Part shown: one piece after another, positions 12,836 to 25,999 of the stretch | Layout: each line of letters starts with the position of its first letter | How positions within the stretch are numbered: position 1 is the stretch's first letter | Assembly: GCF_000002985.6 (NCBI RefSeq) | Contig: NC_003281.10 | Coordinates: 6,014,001-6,078,000, forward strand | DNA length: 64,000 nt | From: Caenorhabditis elegans | Taxonomy: Eukaryota; Nematoda; Chromadorea; Rhabditida; Rhabditidae | Direction: 5' to 3' | The notes under the pieces: generated by a model | The model's database searches: none | What the model saw: only the letters and a program-made list of their open reading frames with translations | Told to the model about the DNA's origin: nothing | Position numbers and translations under genes: made by a program

Positions 12836-14133
12836 CCTATAAGGGAGTTCTTTACGGAAACGGTAGGAGGGTCTTAACTAAGTGTTTGTAAACGGTTTCG
12901 TGTCGCTTATTGCCCAATCATTATTAGAAGTCAATGTTTAGAGTTTCAGGAAAAATGAAATACGTATATTCCCAGATGGACTTGCATCAAACATGAAATT
13001 TCAGCTGTTTTGGTCATAAAACTATTGTTCAGAAATGTTCTCTGTTCACTATATTTTTTTATAGTTTTTGAGTCATTATTAGTAGATGAAAAGGAGGAAA
13101 AGAAAAGAGAAGCGTAATGTATGTATATTTTCTTTTTTATGTTCTCTGAAAATGAAGAAGCAGGAAAAAGTCGACTTGAAGTTGAAAAAGCAGTTTTTTT
13201 TTTGTTTTTTTGGTTGGCGTACCTCACGGTTGCCAGGCAAGTTTCAAATAGAAAACTTCTGAAAGTACACCATTTTTTAAGAGAAATCATCGAGAAACAG
13301 TCCTAAAACTTTCATGCAAGGATCATGTTATTAATCTTCCGTCCTAATAATTCTCTCAAGGATAACACCTTGAAAATTCTCACCTCGTCAGTTTTCTCAC
13401 GACGCCTATTTCGATAAGAGGTGTGTGAATACAAGATATATCTAGTTGTAATTGTGCAATAATTACGTAGGTCAGTTAGTGTTTCACAGTAGTTGTATAA
13501 CTTTGGTAGATCCGAAGGCTCACAGATAAAGATAATTAGTTTATGAAATAGTATCATTTGAACTTATCTTGAATGGATTTGCTGGACCAGTGTCCATTTG
13601 ATTTTCAAGTAGGAAAAATTGGCTACCAATTAAAGTAAGTGATTCATTCTGACAATTTTCAATATTCATATATGGTTTTCAATTTCCCGGACTTCCCGTA
13701 TTACCCATATTTTTGACCTGAACTCTCCTCTCTGTTTACCCCAAACACCATCGTTCAAAATTACGCAACAGTCTACTAACTACAGTCATGTTGCACACTT
13801 CGAGTGCATACGCAATTGAGTAACTCGATCCACGTGGTGTCTCCTGATTTTTAGGATAATCTCCCCGTTTACGGTCATATCAGGGGTACCACCCACTGTG
13901 TTTGTTTTTGGGATAACTAGAAGGAAAACAGAAAAGGTGGTAGTGGATTGTATGGGATTTAGGGAAAAAAGGAAATTCTCCAATAAAGTTCCTTTTTATT
14001 ATTATGAAGCATTTGAATTAAAGATGAAAATTCAAAATTAATTGCTCTTTATTTTGGAAAACATTGCTCCTTCTGTGGACTACACAAAAATCTAAAAAAA
14101 ACTGCACATCGATTATTATCTGATCTCATTATA
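12836..14133. other. Intergenic, upstream of T-box gene A
   Basis: Probable promoter side of T-box gene A. No convincing complete gene. One short + strand ORF (13573-13634, MDLLDQCPFDFQVGKIGYQL then K) ends exactly at a perfect GTAAGT donor in phase 2, and could be an alternative first exon of the tentative gene that follows. Confidence 0.45.
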
Positions 14134-17100
14134 ATGGGCACTAATGAATGTTTGGCAAGACGGAAAGATGCACCCTGTGATTATCCGGTTAAGTAAGTTG
14201 TGTAATTGGAAACCTTCACTCATTTGTCTAACCAAATACATTTCAAATTGCTCAATTGAGCACAATTAGGTCAAAACTAATATTCATTATTCAAAACTTA
14301 CAGAACAAGGATTTGGAAATACATACTGGAAATGAATACATAAACTTCAACCTTCTTTGAAAAGTTCCCATGCCACACTGAAAAGGCAACACTTTTTTTT
14401 AAACTGAAACTTCAAAAAACATCTTAAAATTTTGCATTTTTCAAAATAAGTTCCCAACACTTTTCAAAAATACCACAATAATCCAAAACCTGGACTGGAG
14501 CTATCAATCAAAAGTATCAAAAACTGATCCACAACCTCTAAAAAGCGCGGAACATAACTTTGCTATCAATTGTTCGTGCGGATAAACGAATACATCGAGA
14601 ATTGATAAAACTGTTTAGAAGCGCCAAAAAGATTGAAAGACCGCCGCTAACAATAGTATCTTAACACTCCGATGTGCGAAACAGCAGAAAATAATGATTG
14701 ATTAAAGATAACACACAATCTTTTTTTTGCCGTTTCCTGACCTTCTTGTCTGCTGAATTGGGATATTTGGAACTTTATGATTAATCATTGATTTATTCAG
14801 AAGATATTTATTCTGGTAATAGTTTGAAGTCAAAATAATATTCAAAATTACAAAAACAAATAAATGAATCCTAGATACCCATAATTTTTGTTCACAATCT
14901 CTACCAGCAATAATAAATTTCACTACAATCTACATCTAATCCAGGTACCAATGTTGTCAGGCGTCTTTCCAGCTCGGTGTGCGCTTTTTGCTGAAAATTT
15001 AAAATTAATTTTTAATGTAAAAAAAGTTTTTTAAAAGGTTGATAAAAATAATTTCTGGCACGCAGAAAAATGTGAGACTCTACAGAAAATCCAGAATTCT
15101 GGTTTGTTTCGAAGTTTTGAGATATTTAAACATATCATTACCTGCAAGAAAGTAAGTCCATGAAGAGTGCACTGCCCTGCTACTTCGAGTTTTTTGATAA
15201 AAGCAATTGGTTTCTTCTTCTTAACAACTTTCTTGACAACCTTTTTCTTAGGCTTAGGAAGTACACCTTCTTCAGTTACAACCTCCGTTTCCTTCTTTTT
15301 TCTGATAACTTTCTTCTTTTTTGTAGGTGGAACACCATCGACATGAGTTCCTTGAGAAGCTGTCATTTGAATACTTTTAACAAGATTATCGACAGTTTCG
15401 ATGGAACATGAAGATATTCTGAAAGTGTCCAATGGGTTGTAGGAGACAGGAGTGGTACCGTCGGCGAAGAGAGACCAATCTCTGAAATTATGGGCTCTTG
15501 CATTATTATTCATGAAAAAAACACATACCTCATAGTAATATTCTTTGCTTGAATATTCTGTTCCCTCATAACAGCATACAACTGATCTAATCTTAGCTGC
15601 GGTTGATCAAAGTCAGTACAAATGAGCTTGATCTTGTAGAGTGGCAGGGATGGTAAGTTACTGATCTGGTTGAGAATGTGCATCGATTTTTCGGCATGTA
15701 ATTCCAAGTTAATGTTTGATTTCGGGTAACGAAGAATGAAACTTTTCACAATTTCACCAACGTTCTTGTAGTAACGTGGATTCACATGAACTTGGAGTGT
15801 TAGTTGTTGGAGTTCCTGAAAAAGAATGTCTGAAATGTAGGTGGAATAATTGCAGAAGCTAGGGTGTTTGCCTAAAGTCTTTATGTCTTCCTTATTATTC
15901 TTGCCTGTTGTCTTGAATTTTGATGTTCGGTATTTGTGAATGAATACGTTTTAGTTTCGAACTGTGAAAGCAGACGGACAAAGCCTTACATAAAGTACTC
16001 ACACTAAAAAGTGTCCCCTCAATTGCAAGGAATCGTTGAGTAACATCGTCATCTGGGTGAATCATGAGAAGCCACAAGTCTTCGACATTTGAAAAATAAC
16101 GTCTGCCATTATCCTTTGAGACGTGGATCTGATCAATTCCAGCGAGAAAGTTGATATCTGTGGTCATTTTCATAAAACTTAAACGACTGCGACGGAATAC
16201 ACCAGCCAAAAAATCATGGGAATCCGAGGGGCAGCTGATCGAAAGACGGCGGAAAGGAACACATTGATGGGCTTGGGGAAACATTGATCCCAGCTGAAAT
16301 ACTCATTTTTCTAATATTTTTAACATAAAAAACATACCCTCTCAATAGAGATCTCGTGAATTTCCTTTCGAAACTTCGAGTTAATTATATTCGTCCATCG
16401 CCTGCAGACTCTCTCCATTTTGCACAACACCGGATAGTCGTACTGGTCGAAAATTTTGCGAAGGATCAAGTCCGGCATATTTGGAATCACTTTTCGATTG
16501 CCACATGTATACATTTTTGATATTTCTGAAGGTCGTGTTGATAATGTGGTTCGAGGATATTCTGATGGTGGTGGCGGTGTTCGCTGAAAATTTTCCATCC
16601 GTTTAAAGTAGCAGGGATGAGAAATTAAAAAAATACGGTAGCATATACGGTTTATATGATATTTAAGGTAATAACGGCAATACGGTAGAAAATTTTCTAT
16701 TCAAGGAATTTTGAGAAATTTCCATTTTACCGATAACAAAATCTTATATTTTTTTTATATATTTTTTATTTTTGAGATTTTTTGTTTGAACCAAGTTGAA
16801 AAACATTCACACATGGTAATTCTAAAAAAGCTAGAAAGTTTTAACAATATATAGATGTATCATCTGGGCGTTGTCTTCTCATAACCACATGCTGATCAGT
16901 GGTAATTCATTGACAAGTATCTTTTGCACAGAACAAACAGATTGAGAAGAAAGACACATCGTTTGCTCAGTGATTGCAACGAGAAGTGCATATCTAAATC
17001 AAGAGAGCACCAAAATACAAGTGGAAACATTGAAAATATATCAGAGAGACTTTCCCAAGAGGAGGATGATTTTCAAAGGTACAAGTGTTTGTTTGAAAGA

Positions 17101-17196
17101 TCTATCATTGATCAGTTATATGTCAACTACGGAAAGATATTTGATTTGAGCGGAAAAAGTAGACTACATGGTTCTAAGACAGAAGTTTTCCTATAA
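14134..17196 (+). CDS. Tentative small gene spanning the F-box gene
   Basis: Product not recognised. Exon 1 (14134-14192) encodes MGTNECLARRKDAPCDYPV plus a split K codon and ends at GTAAGT in phase 2. Exon 2 (16932-17196) follows a TTTTGCACAG acceptor, joins in phase and stays open to a stop at 17194-17196, giving a hydrophilic 107-residue protein; an AATAAA lies at about 17275. The 2.7 kb intron would contain the whole F-box gene on the other strand. The matched phase, good donor, acceptor and poly(A) signal support it. Its short length and lack of known domains argue for caution. It might equally be two unrelated chance ORFs or a gene relic. Confidence 0.3.
14901..16598 (-). CDS. F-box protein with lysine-rich insert
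   Basis: Likely substrate adaptor for an SCF (Skp1-cullin-F-box) ubiquitin ligase. Five exons (16598-16338, 16293-16003, 15815-15529, 15481-15142, 14990-14901) sum to 422 residues. The F-box lies near residues 38-75 (MPDLILRKIFDQYDYPVLCK, then MERVCRRWTNII), with the usual LPDL-like start and the CRRW core. A long C-terminal region of FTH/FBA-like nematode type follows, with leucine-rich spacing (DLWLLMIHPDD, LQQLTLQVHV). Near residues 310-360 there is an unusual basic block, KKKKVIRKKKETEV followed by KPKKKVVKKVVKKKK, which could be a nuclear or nucleic-acid-binding tail. Nematode F-box genes form a large, fast-evolving family, so a substrate cannot be named. Confidence 0.85.
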
Positions 17197-18742
17197 CTTG
17201 TGGAAAATTTGAAAGAGCCAACGAAAACTAAGAAAGTAGCAATTCCACAAAGATAAACCACATCGAAATTCTTAAATAAAAGCGAACACTGATGTGAGCC
17301 GCAGAACTTTTTTGCTCATGCATCGCCGATCCACTCAAACAACGATCCGCCTTTAGTCTCTTCCTGATATTGGCTCACGTCACTTTTTGTGTTCATTATC
17401 TTTTGCTCACTGTTTACCGAAACCGATTTCCCCCTTCACATTCAATGCCACGTCATACAAAGATGGCTCGAGATTAGAGAACATTTTTTTCTTGAAAAAG
17501 TGAACAAGATTTGATTAACAAGGGGAGAGAGATAAGAAAATAAATAGTATCAAAAACTGCAATACAGAACAGTACTTGAAAGATAGGGCGCTGAATTAAC
17601 TCAAATGATTAAAATGTTGGCAGTTTTCAAAATGTACGAAATTATAGTTTTCCTGGGTTTCTTGAAAACTTGGCACTGATAGTTATTTTAAAAACATGAA
17701 ATATGAAAAAAAAATTACTCGAAATGATACGACAATTGAGAATAATTGTGAGAAATTCCATAAGTTTTAATTTTGGAAATTGAGTTTCAATTTTTCCGAG
17801 TAATTTTCAGTAGGAATTTTTAGAATTTCGGTAATATATTTGAAACAGGTAACGAGTTTTAAGAGGACACATTTTACAAAAAAATTAAGATTTTTAAATT
17901 TATTGTGAACAATTGCTAACGAAAATCGAAACTATTATCACAAAATCCTAAAAATCATAAAAACCCTACAACAAAAACCTAAACTATTGCACAGATAAGT
18001 TCATTCAAACAAGGGATTGTGCTCAGGCAAAGAACAAGTGTTGTACAGTGTCCGAACAAGTGTACGTAGTTGGTTCTCGCTCAGACACACTCGAACGAAA
18101 ATTACCAAAAAAAGAAACGGACGGCGCAAATTAGAACTGGTGCACAGATTGATAGTTGGTATAAATAATTTGAGAAAAAAATCATCGGGATATAGATCAA
18201 TATCTGTCTAAAAATTGTCTATTTCCAAGTTTCCGAGTTTTTGAAACAAGTCAATAGATCTACCTCGATGAGCAGCCAAGTGGCTCTGAGATTTGCCAAT
18301 TTCTAGTGATTACAGAAATCATGGAGACGCAGAAATACTCGGAGCAAAAACAGAGATCTTCCCGATCAGAGACACCAGGTTTGAGGAGGACCTAAAGAAG
18401 ACAGAGTGAGAAGAGTGAAAAAGTTAAAAAATTGAAAATTCGTTAGGTCATAGCACAAAGTTTTAAACAATTGACCTCCGGTATTTCAGTGGGAGTTGGA
18501 GAACACTTGACAAATTTTATTATTGTTTATTAGAAAAAATCTTTGATTTTACAAAGAAAGGTCTTATCAATCAATTGAAAAATATGAAGTTCAAAAGCTA
18601 TTTATTTGAATGGAAGAAATTTTTGAACTATAAAAACGGATCTGAAATTTGAATAATTCTTATACAACCTGTGACAATAAAAAATTCCAATTTAAAAATA
18701 AATTGTTTATTATCACAAATGAAAGTATTCCCCATTTACATT
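17197..18742. other. Gene-free interval
   Basis: AT-rich sequence between the tentative small gene and the 3' end of the IFT139 gene. A short imperfect inverted repeat (GAACACTGATGTGAGCC near 17284 against GGCTCACGTCACTTTTTGTGTTC near 17374) is present. A 64-codon ORF at 18017-18211 has no domain and is probably chance. Confidence 0.5.
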
Positions 18743-21700
18743 TCAAGTTCTGATTAGAGCTTTCGCTTTATCCATAATTTCCTTTTTGATTTTCGGGTAC
18801 TGTGGATTGAGATCAAGTACTTTTTGGCAGGTTTCAATGCAAGCAAATAGCCGCTTTGCCTTGAGATAGGTGAACGCCAATTTGTAGCCTGAAAATTATA
18901 TGGCTCAAATACTTCTGAATATCCCCCGATTAGTGAATTAACTTACCAAAACCTGGATTCCTTTCTTTTGTAGCCATAAATGCTTTCTCGTACATTTTAT
19001 AAGCCTCCACATATTTCTGTTCCTTCTCCCGCATATAACCATACAGCTCAAAGGCTTTTAAACAGTTACAGTTATACTTAAAGACTAAATCCAAAAATGT
19101 CACAGCCTGATCATTTTTGTTTTGATTAATGTAAATATCAGCCAACATCAGCCAACACTTTTCCAAATAATCACTATCATCAAAATTCCAAACTCTTCCA
19201 TTCACCATCTTCAACACAGTTTTTGCTTTCTGAACTTGTTTAAGCAGGACATGACCTCTTGCAACTCCGAAAACTGCTCCAACATTAGTAACTTGTGAAC
19301 GATCGGCATTAAATGCCATTCGATTGAATTCATCAAGAGCAGCTTGAATGGCTGATTTGTCAGTAGTATGCATTCGAATAAAATTTTGAGCAAGCAGGAA
19401 ACGATCAGTGGTTGGAAGTTTTCCGAGTAGATCGAGGTAATATTTGGCAAGTTTTTGCTGTTCACTAGCTTCTTCCACAATTCTGAAACAAGATAGATAA
19501 TTTTCCTGGAAGAGGAATGGTTTTCTTTGTATTCCTTTAGAAAATATCTTGTTTTTTGAAAGCAGTTGTGATCAACAGTCACTCAATCCTGCTAGCTCTC
19601 TCACTTGGCATTTGCCGCTAGCTTCTAGGTGTTTCCCAAAAAAACATTTGTTATTTTTACAAGACTGCACCCAATTTTGACATAACTTTTTTTCAGAAAT
19701 TTTGCTAACTTCTGATCTAAGTTGAAACTTTTTGAGAAAAATTTGAGTGTGAAGTAGCGGTTAGATCGTTAATTTTGACTTGCAAAAGCTTTCTCGTATT
19801 AATACTCACGTTGTCTCTGGATTCTCGACACTATTCTCATCGATAATTATCTCATTATCTGGGTTCAAACAAATATCAATCATATAATACAACGCTTTTT
19901 CTCTCCATCCAGCAGCACTATCCTTTGTTCTTGAATAGTATCGGAGTGCCTCATTTTGATCTCCTGTATACCATTCGAATCTTCCACGACACACATTGTA
20001 TCCAGATTCTGTTACGCATCTAGGGTTAACTTCTTTGGCACGACTGAAAAATTAAAAATTAAAAACTAAACATTTTTGAATGTTTCAGTACTCACTCCAA
20101 ATGTTTCTCTGCAGCATTTTGCTCCCCATTTCGACAGAATAGCTCAACAACTCTTGATAGAGCATGCCAATGTTCTGGAATCAGATAATTTTGAAAACAA
20201 TTCAGAGAGTTGAAAATCATACGAGGATTAGTGTTAAGAAGTGTTGTGTAGCTTGTTGAAGCATGCGCAGCTTCACTTCTTATGTAATAGAAATCAGCCA
20301 GAATCTGAATTCAAGTGAGTCTATGCATCTTTTAAATTTCAAACTCACTGAGTTAGCTTCATCGTTATGCGGATCCACTTGAATCACAGTCTGACATGGC
20401 TGCAACACCAACGTCCATTTATTTTCCTCCTTAAATATTTTGCTTAACAGTAAATTAGCTTTAAGGTCAGTTTCATGGTAGGCCAGTGCTTGTTTGCAAA
20501 TGTCGACGGCTTGAGAGAACTCTCGACGTCTGTAGAGAAGTTCAGCCTGAAGATTACAAATTCGGGCGCCTTCCTTTTTCAGCGCCGCCGTGAGAGTTTT
20601 ATCTTGAATGCGACTATGTAGTGATTTGGCTCTGGAAATTGATTTTTTAAAATCCTTTTTCTATAACTAAAATTTTACTTCTCAAAATCGTTCATCGCTT
20701 CAGGAACATTATCCATCATTTCATGACATTCTGCTAAAAGCAACAAAAATTGAATATAAGTCTGTATAGTCTCTGTGCCAACTGGCTCAGGATCTCGCTC
20801 AAATGGAGCGCGCAACACTTTTTCGCACTTTTCAAAATTTCTCAGCTTGAGCAACAAGTTTGCAAGTTTCAAACGCATGTTCTTGTCTTTATAAATGTTC
20901 ATTGAGGACTCGTAGAAGTTGACAGCTTTAGAGTAGAGATGAGCCATTACATAAGCTTCACCGATTTTTTCAGCGAGTTGAACATCTTTTGATTGCATTT
21001 TCAAGGCTTGTTCGTAAAAATTAATAGCATCTTCTGGTTCTTGAACTTTCATAAATGCATCGCCAAGAAGAGAATATGATCCTGGAGTGGCTTCTACCTT
21101 TAGAAGTTCTCTGAAAATGAATAATTGGTATTAATTCGTTTTCGTTCGCGAAACCTAACCTGTAACACGCGGCAAACATTCGCTTATCCTTCTTTTCTTC
21201 CAAATAAATTTCCGCCATTTTTATTCGTGATAAATGAAAATTCGATTGCCCCGGCTGAATTTTTTTCAAAATGCCCAGAGCTCGTTCCACGTGACCTTTC
21301 GTCAGGTACAACTGGGCCTGAGCAATGACAAGCTGATCTTGTTCCGGTTGACCTGCCCACTCAGCGAGGGCATCAGTCATAGTGGTTTCGGCTTCTTGCT
21401 GCAAAAGTATGCATATTTTTGGCTTACATGTAGAGAAATTTCCAATACTTACAATTCTTTTCATGTGCTGCAAAGTATCAATCAACTCCAGTTGAACTGA
21501 TATTTTATGGGTATCCGCTGATTCCTTCGGTTGAAACAAATTTTTCGACGGCTCCTTTCTAGGTATTTGCAATGCCATTTTCAATGTCTTGATTGCCTCG
21601 TCATTCTCATTTCTCTTCTTGAAGGTTTTTGATTTTATCAGATGATACAAGGATGTCTCTCGAAGTTTGAAATTAAAATTTAATCCAGTGACAAGAGCAT

Positions 21701-24700
21701 CATCAGCATCTGTGATCTTTCCACCTCTATCCAGAATCAATTCAGCTCGCAGAATATGAGCATCTGCCAATGAATCATCCTTGTCTAGGACCTTCTCAAT
21801 CCATTTCTCTGCTGCATTTGTATTTGAGCAGAGGTACGAGTTTCTAGCAAGTTGTAGTGTACAATGAGCAAGTCCTGGTGCCACGTCATAGATCATTTGA
21901 AGAGTTTTCGCAGTCAACTTCATGCAATCATCCGGTGCTTTGATAGGTACAAGAGGGTAGAAATCAAAACATTGCTCAACAGCGGAATATAAGAGATCTG
22001 AGCTGAATAGGGAAAGATAGTCCAGGCCGAATGGAAATGATTGAAGCTGATTTCGAAGCATTTCAACCAAATTTTCAATGTGTTGACGGAAGTTTTCGAA
22101 TGATTTATCTTTGCTTTGCTTGGCAAGCACTGAGGCAATGAGGTAATAAAGCTGCAAGGACACACGTTTTAACTCATAAAAAATGATCAATATATGATTT
22201 CTTTTAGAGTCAGTGGATAAGATGGGAATTTCAAATTCAAAAAATTAACAAGTTTCTACGAAAACTAACTGGGGATTCCAAAAGTTTTGGATGAGCAGAT
22301 GGTAGAATATCAAACTGAGCTCTTGCATCAGATACCCTACTGATCATTAACATTGACACGACACTTGATAATACTGCATATGAATCTTCACAATCTAATG
22401 CGACAAGCTCCTGTGACAAAGTTGAAACTTCTTTCGCACCTCCCAATCCAAAAGCAATTCTCATTGAAAGAGCGACATAGTCAGGTTTTCGAGAAATTTT
22501 TAGAGCTCGAGTCAGAAAGTCTCTGGAATTAAAAAAAGTCTTAATGGGGTTTCTTATTTCAAATGATTACCTTGCATGTCTTAATATTTTCTCATCTCTC
22601 CCACTAATTGAAACAAGAAGTTTAGTGATTCTTGCATACAGCACATGATTTGTTGCTTCATTTTCATCCAAACTCTTCAATAATAATTGAAGTGTTCTTT
22701 TCAACATTGATACTTCCCCAGCATAACATATTCCATGAACAGTTCGAAGTACTTCAATATAAGGATTACTTCCTTCTGGTTGATCCGCATTCATTATACA
22801 ATCCATAACTCCTCTCCAGTCTTTCATCATAATCGATGCTTTTGCTTTTTCAATGTGTCCTGGTAAAAAGTGAATGGTAGAAATAGCGAGTTCATTTGCA
22901 GCTACTTTCATTTCAGGAGCAGAATGATGACCTTCAAGGATTTTGCATCGTCCAATATTTCTGAATACTCGATAGTTAGTAACACAGTTAATTTGAATTT
23001 TTACTTGTTAAATTATTGTTCGTGAAACTTTCAAAAAATAATTATAAGGAAAAAAATGATGCAAAATATGTTCAGCGAACCAAAAATTTATTTTTAAAAT
23101 GACTAAACTGTGTAACTTCAAACTGACGTATATTGAAAAATACAAATCTAGAAGAAAAAGTTCAACTAACGTAGTAATCAGAAATTTTGTTAATTTCTTT
23201 TGCATCACTTTTTATTGCAAAACACCAAAAATTTTGTGAGTTACACAGAGTCAAAGTCATTTAACCAAAAGACACCGAACTGTGTGAAAACGTTTTTGTT
23301 GAACCAGTTATTACTCAACATCCATTGATTTTCAGAAAAAATTTTGTTGAATAGAAATTGAAAAATATTTTGCTACAATTTATCACTTTTAAGATTTTCA
23401 ATATTTTCATGATTAGCCAAGTTACACCGTTTTTTGGAAAAAATCCAATATCAGCCATAAAACTCTTCATATCCTACGCAAAAACTTGAACTTTCGACCA
23501 AACATCATCATTTTCAGTGCTCTATCGGGTTCCATCAAAATATTTTCAAAAATAATGTTAATCTCGAAAATCGTCCTCCGCTCCGAAAAATGAAATCGGA
23601 TGTTTGCTTTCGGAAAATGACAAAAAATGAAATTAGGATATTGGGGTCGGAAAATATGTTTTTAGAATGCTGAGAACACGTTATTTACGAAGTTCGTGTT
23701 TATTTTCGATTAAAAAACCATTCCAAACGACCTGAAATTAAAACATGAACCTACTTTTCATTCCCACGTGACATTTTTTCAACAGGGAGAATTCGATCAG
23801 ATTTTCAATTGTTTTTAAGCAAGAAAGAAGTGCCACGTGAGAATGAAAAATACGTTCATGTTTTATATTCAGGTCATTTGGGACGATAATTCACCTAAAA
23901 TGAACACGAAATTCGCGAATAGCGTGTTCTCAGCATTCTAAAAACATATTTCTCGACCCCAATACCCCTATTTCATTTTTTGTCATTTTCTGAAAGGCAA
24001 ACATCCGATTTCATTTTTCGGAGCGGAGGACGATTTTCGAGAGTAACATTATTTTTGAAATTTTTTTTTGATGAAACCCGATAGAGCACTGAAAATGATG
24101 ATGTTTGGTCGAAAGTTCAAGTTTTTGCGTAGGATATGAAGAGTTTTATGGCTGATATTGGATTTTTCAAAAAACGGTCTGTAACTTTGCCGAATTAGTG
24201 TTGTGCAATTAAAAGTAGTATTAAAGAAAGAAAAAATATTTTTGATCATTTTGTTAGTTGAACATTTGTTTTCTAGATGTGTATTTTTTCAAGATACACC
24301 AGTTTGAAGATACACAGTTTAGCGAGTTTATGAAATTATCTCACTCCTTTCGCTAAACTTTCTTTTTATTGAGGTTCTCCTTAACGAAAATTAAATTTTT
24401 TTTCGTAGTGTAATGAAACATCAGCGATGCTCCAAAAAAGTCTCTCCTTACCCATCGGGATACTCCTGTCCCCCAGCTTTCTCAAATAGTTCTTGTGTTG
24501 ATTTCTGTTTCTTCCCCAATGCCAATTCAATCCATCCCAATAGACAATAATGTTTAGCATGCTTCTCCGTTGCTCTTTTTCTTGCAATATCCAACATTTG
24601 CTTGGATTTTTGGTACTCCCCGGCAAAGTAGAGTACCTGAAATGGACAGAATGCAATCAATAAAATAAATGAGCAAAGACCTCAGAGGCAGTAGCATACG

Positions 24701-25433
24701 AAGTGTAAGGAGTCTTCTCATTTCTAGCCCGCGTTGAAATTTCTGTCTCGATTTCCACGATAGATTTGTTATCTGAGAAAATAATTTTATTTAGAATCTC
24801 CGTATTTCAATTGTTCAGAATTTAAAAACCTGGGTTAAAAGCACTTGCATGAGCCCATTTCAACGCATGCAGGGCTCCCAGAGCAACATCGTTATCAGTC
24901 ACAAAAGTTTCCAAATGACGAATTGCATCTGGAATCTTTCCCAGAAGAGTGAGACAGACACCTTTCAGAATTGCAAGTGCAGGATCTTTTATGGTAGCCA
25001 ACCGCCCGTCGCACACAAGAATTGCTGTGCCAAAATAGCCTTCTCTGAAAATAATTTTAAATTAGTTGAAATTGTGTATGAACCTTTAGTAATTGGCAAG
25101 AAAAATAGTTTATAAAAAAATGAAAATGGTTTACAATTTCTAACACTTTCCATACATTTATAAGTTCAAGAATTGAGTTGAAAACTAACTAATAGTATAA
25201 TATGTGAGATTCAGCCGGTTAAAACTTCGAAAAAATTACCGAGTATTATTAGGTGTTCTTTCAAAAGAACAAATATTTAAAGCAATATTTTTAGAAATTT
25301 TTTTTTAAAATTTAAACACTTACCTCGCATAATAATGTACATTGGACACAGCTCTCCAGTGCTCCACATCCTTGTGTCCCCATTTTTTGCGATCTTCTGG
25401 GTCATTTGGATTATCGTCAGATTCGGAATCCAT
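18743..25433 (-). CDS. ift-139: IFT139 / TTC21B-like TPR protein (IFT-A subunit)
   Basis: Component of intraflagellar transport complex A, which drives retrograde transport in cilia. Fourteen exons (25433-25324, 25044-24830, 24772-24681, 24636-24452, 22960-22571, 22522-22270, 22151-21453, 21398-21160, 21110-20679, 20631-20349, 20304-20096, 20043-19810, 19482-18947, 18888-18743) sum exactly to 1,340 residues, close to vertebrate TTC21B. The protein is built of tetratricopeptide repeats throughout, for example EDAINFYEQALKMQSKDVQ and YSKAVNFYESSMNIY. It has no signal peptide or membrane segment. The start MDSESDDNPNDPEDRKKW is the first ATG after a promoter with a perfect X-box 76 bp upstream. 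The 1.6 kb intron between exons 4 and 5 holds a large palindromic element. The family is secure; the symbol is given by homology. Confidence 0.93.
23101..24325. mobile_element. 1.2 kb palindromic DNA element in an IFT139 intron
   Basis: The outer arms begin GACTAAACTGTGTAAC (23101) and end with the complementary TACACAGTTTAG (about 24311-24322). Long inner arms mirror each other almost base for base: the block around 23430-23630 (ending in GCGGAG-type sequence) matches the reverse complement of 23990-24180, and 23650-23780 matches 23840-23945. The centre is near 23.8 kb. There is no coding capacity. It looks like a non-autonomous foldback or palindromic transposon. The left arm holds about 200 nt (23240-23420) not found on the right. 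I could not define a target-site duplication by eye. Confidence 0.85.
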
Positions 25434-25999
25434 TTTTAAATTGAGATATCAGCAATAAAAATATTGCTTTGACAAAACAGCCATGGAGAATCGGCCGTGT
25501 TGAGGCGGATTGCCATGGTAACCGGGAGAAGCTGAGCGGAGCGCGCGAGGTTCGAAAAATGACGGAAGGGTGGCACCGCGATCGAGAAAGTAATTGTAGG
25601 TAGGCTTTAGGTGGTGTATACAGCAGTCTACCAACAATTTCCTGAACTTTTTTGTGAACTTGGGGATTTTCATTTGCCTAAACATATTGAGCTAATTGTA
25701 ATTTAACTAATTGTGAATAGTTTTAAAAAAAATTTATTTATAATTCTTCTAACTAGTAAGTTTGTGTATTCCGTTTTGTTACAGATATATCAAAAAGTAC
25801 ACACTCTGGCTCCATGGTTCAACTATTCATTCAATCTAACCACATCACCTCCCTGTACATAATGTCTGATCATCAAAATTAACATTCAATTGATATCTCA
25901 TGAATAATTCAATTCACAATTATCACTTCCTCTTTCAATCAGTTTCAATAAACTAATCAAAATTCATTGCCTTTTACTGGTTAGAACACGGTGCACAAA
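25434..25999. promoter_or_regulatory. Divergent intergenic region between IFT139 and the secreted repeat gene
   Basis: The IFT139-proximal third is unusually GC-rich and carries the X-box. The remainder is AT-rich and leads to the + strand gene at 26000. The 78-codon ORF on the minus strand (25449-25685) overlaps the X-box and shows no domain, so it is taken as chance. Confidence 0.6.
25509..25522 (+). promoter_or_regulatory. X-box (RFX/DAF-19 site) of the IFT139 gene
   Basis: ATTGCCATGGTAAC matches the nematode X-box consensus RYYNYYATRRNRAC at every position. It lies 76 bp upstream of the IFT139 ATG, inside the distance range typical of ciliary genes controlled by DAF-19. Function is inferred from family knowledge. 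Confidence 0.9.

Noticed and set aside
24049-24249. Minus-strand ORF in the IFT139 intron
   Set aside because: Falls within the palindromic element; no protein signature.
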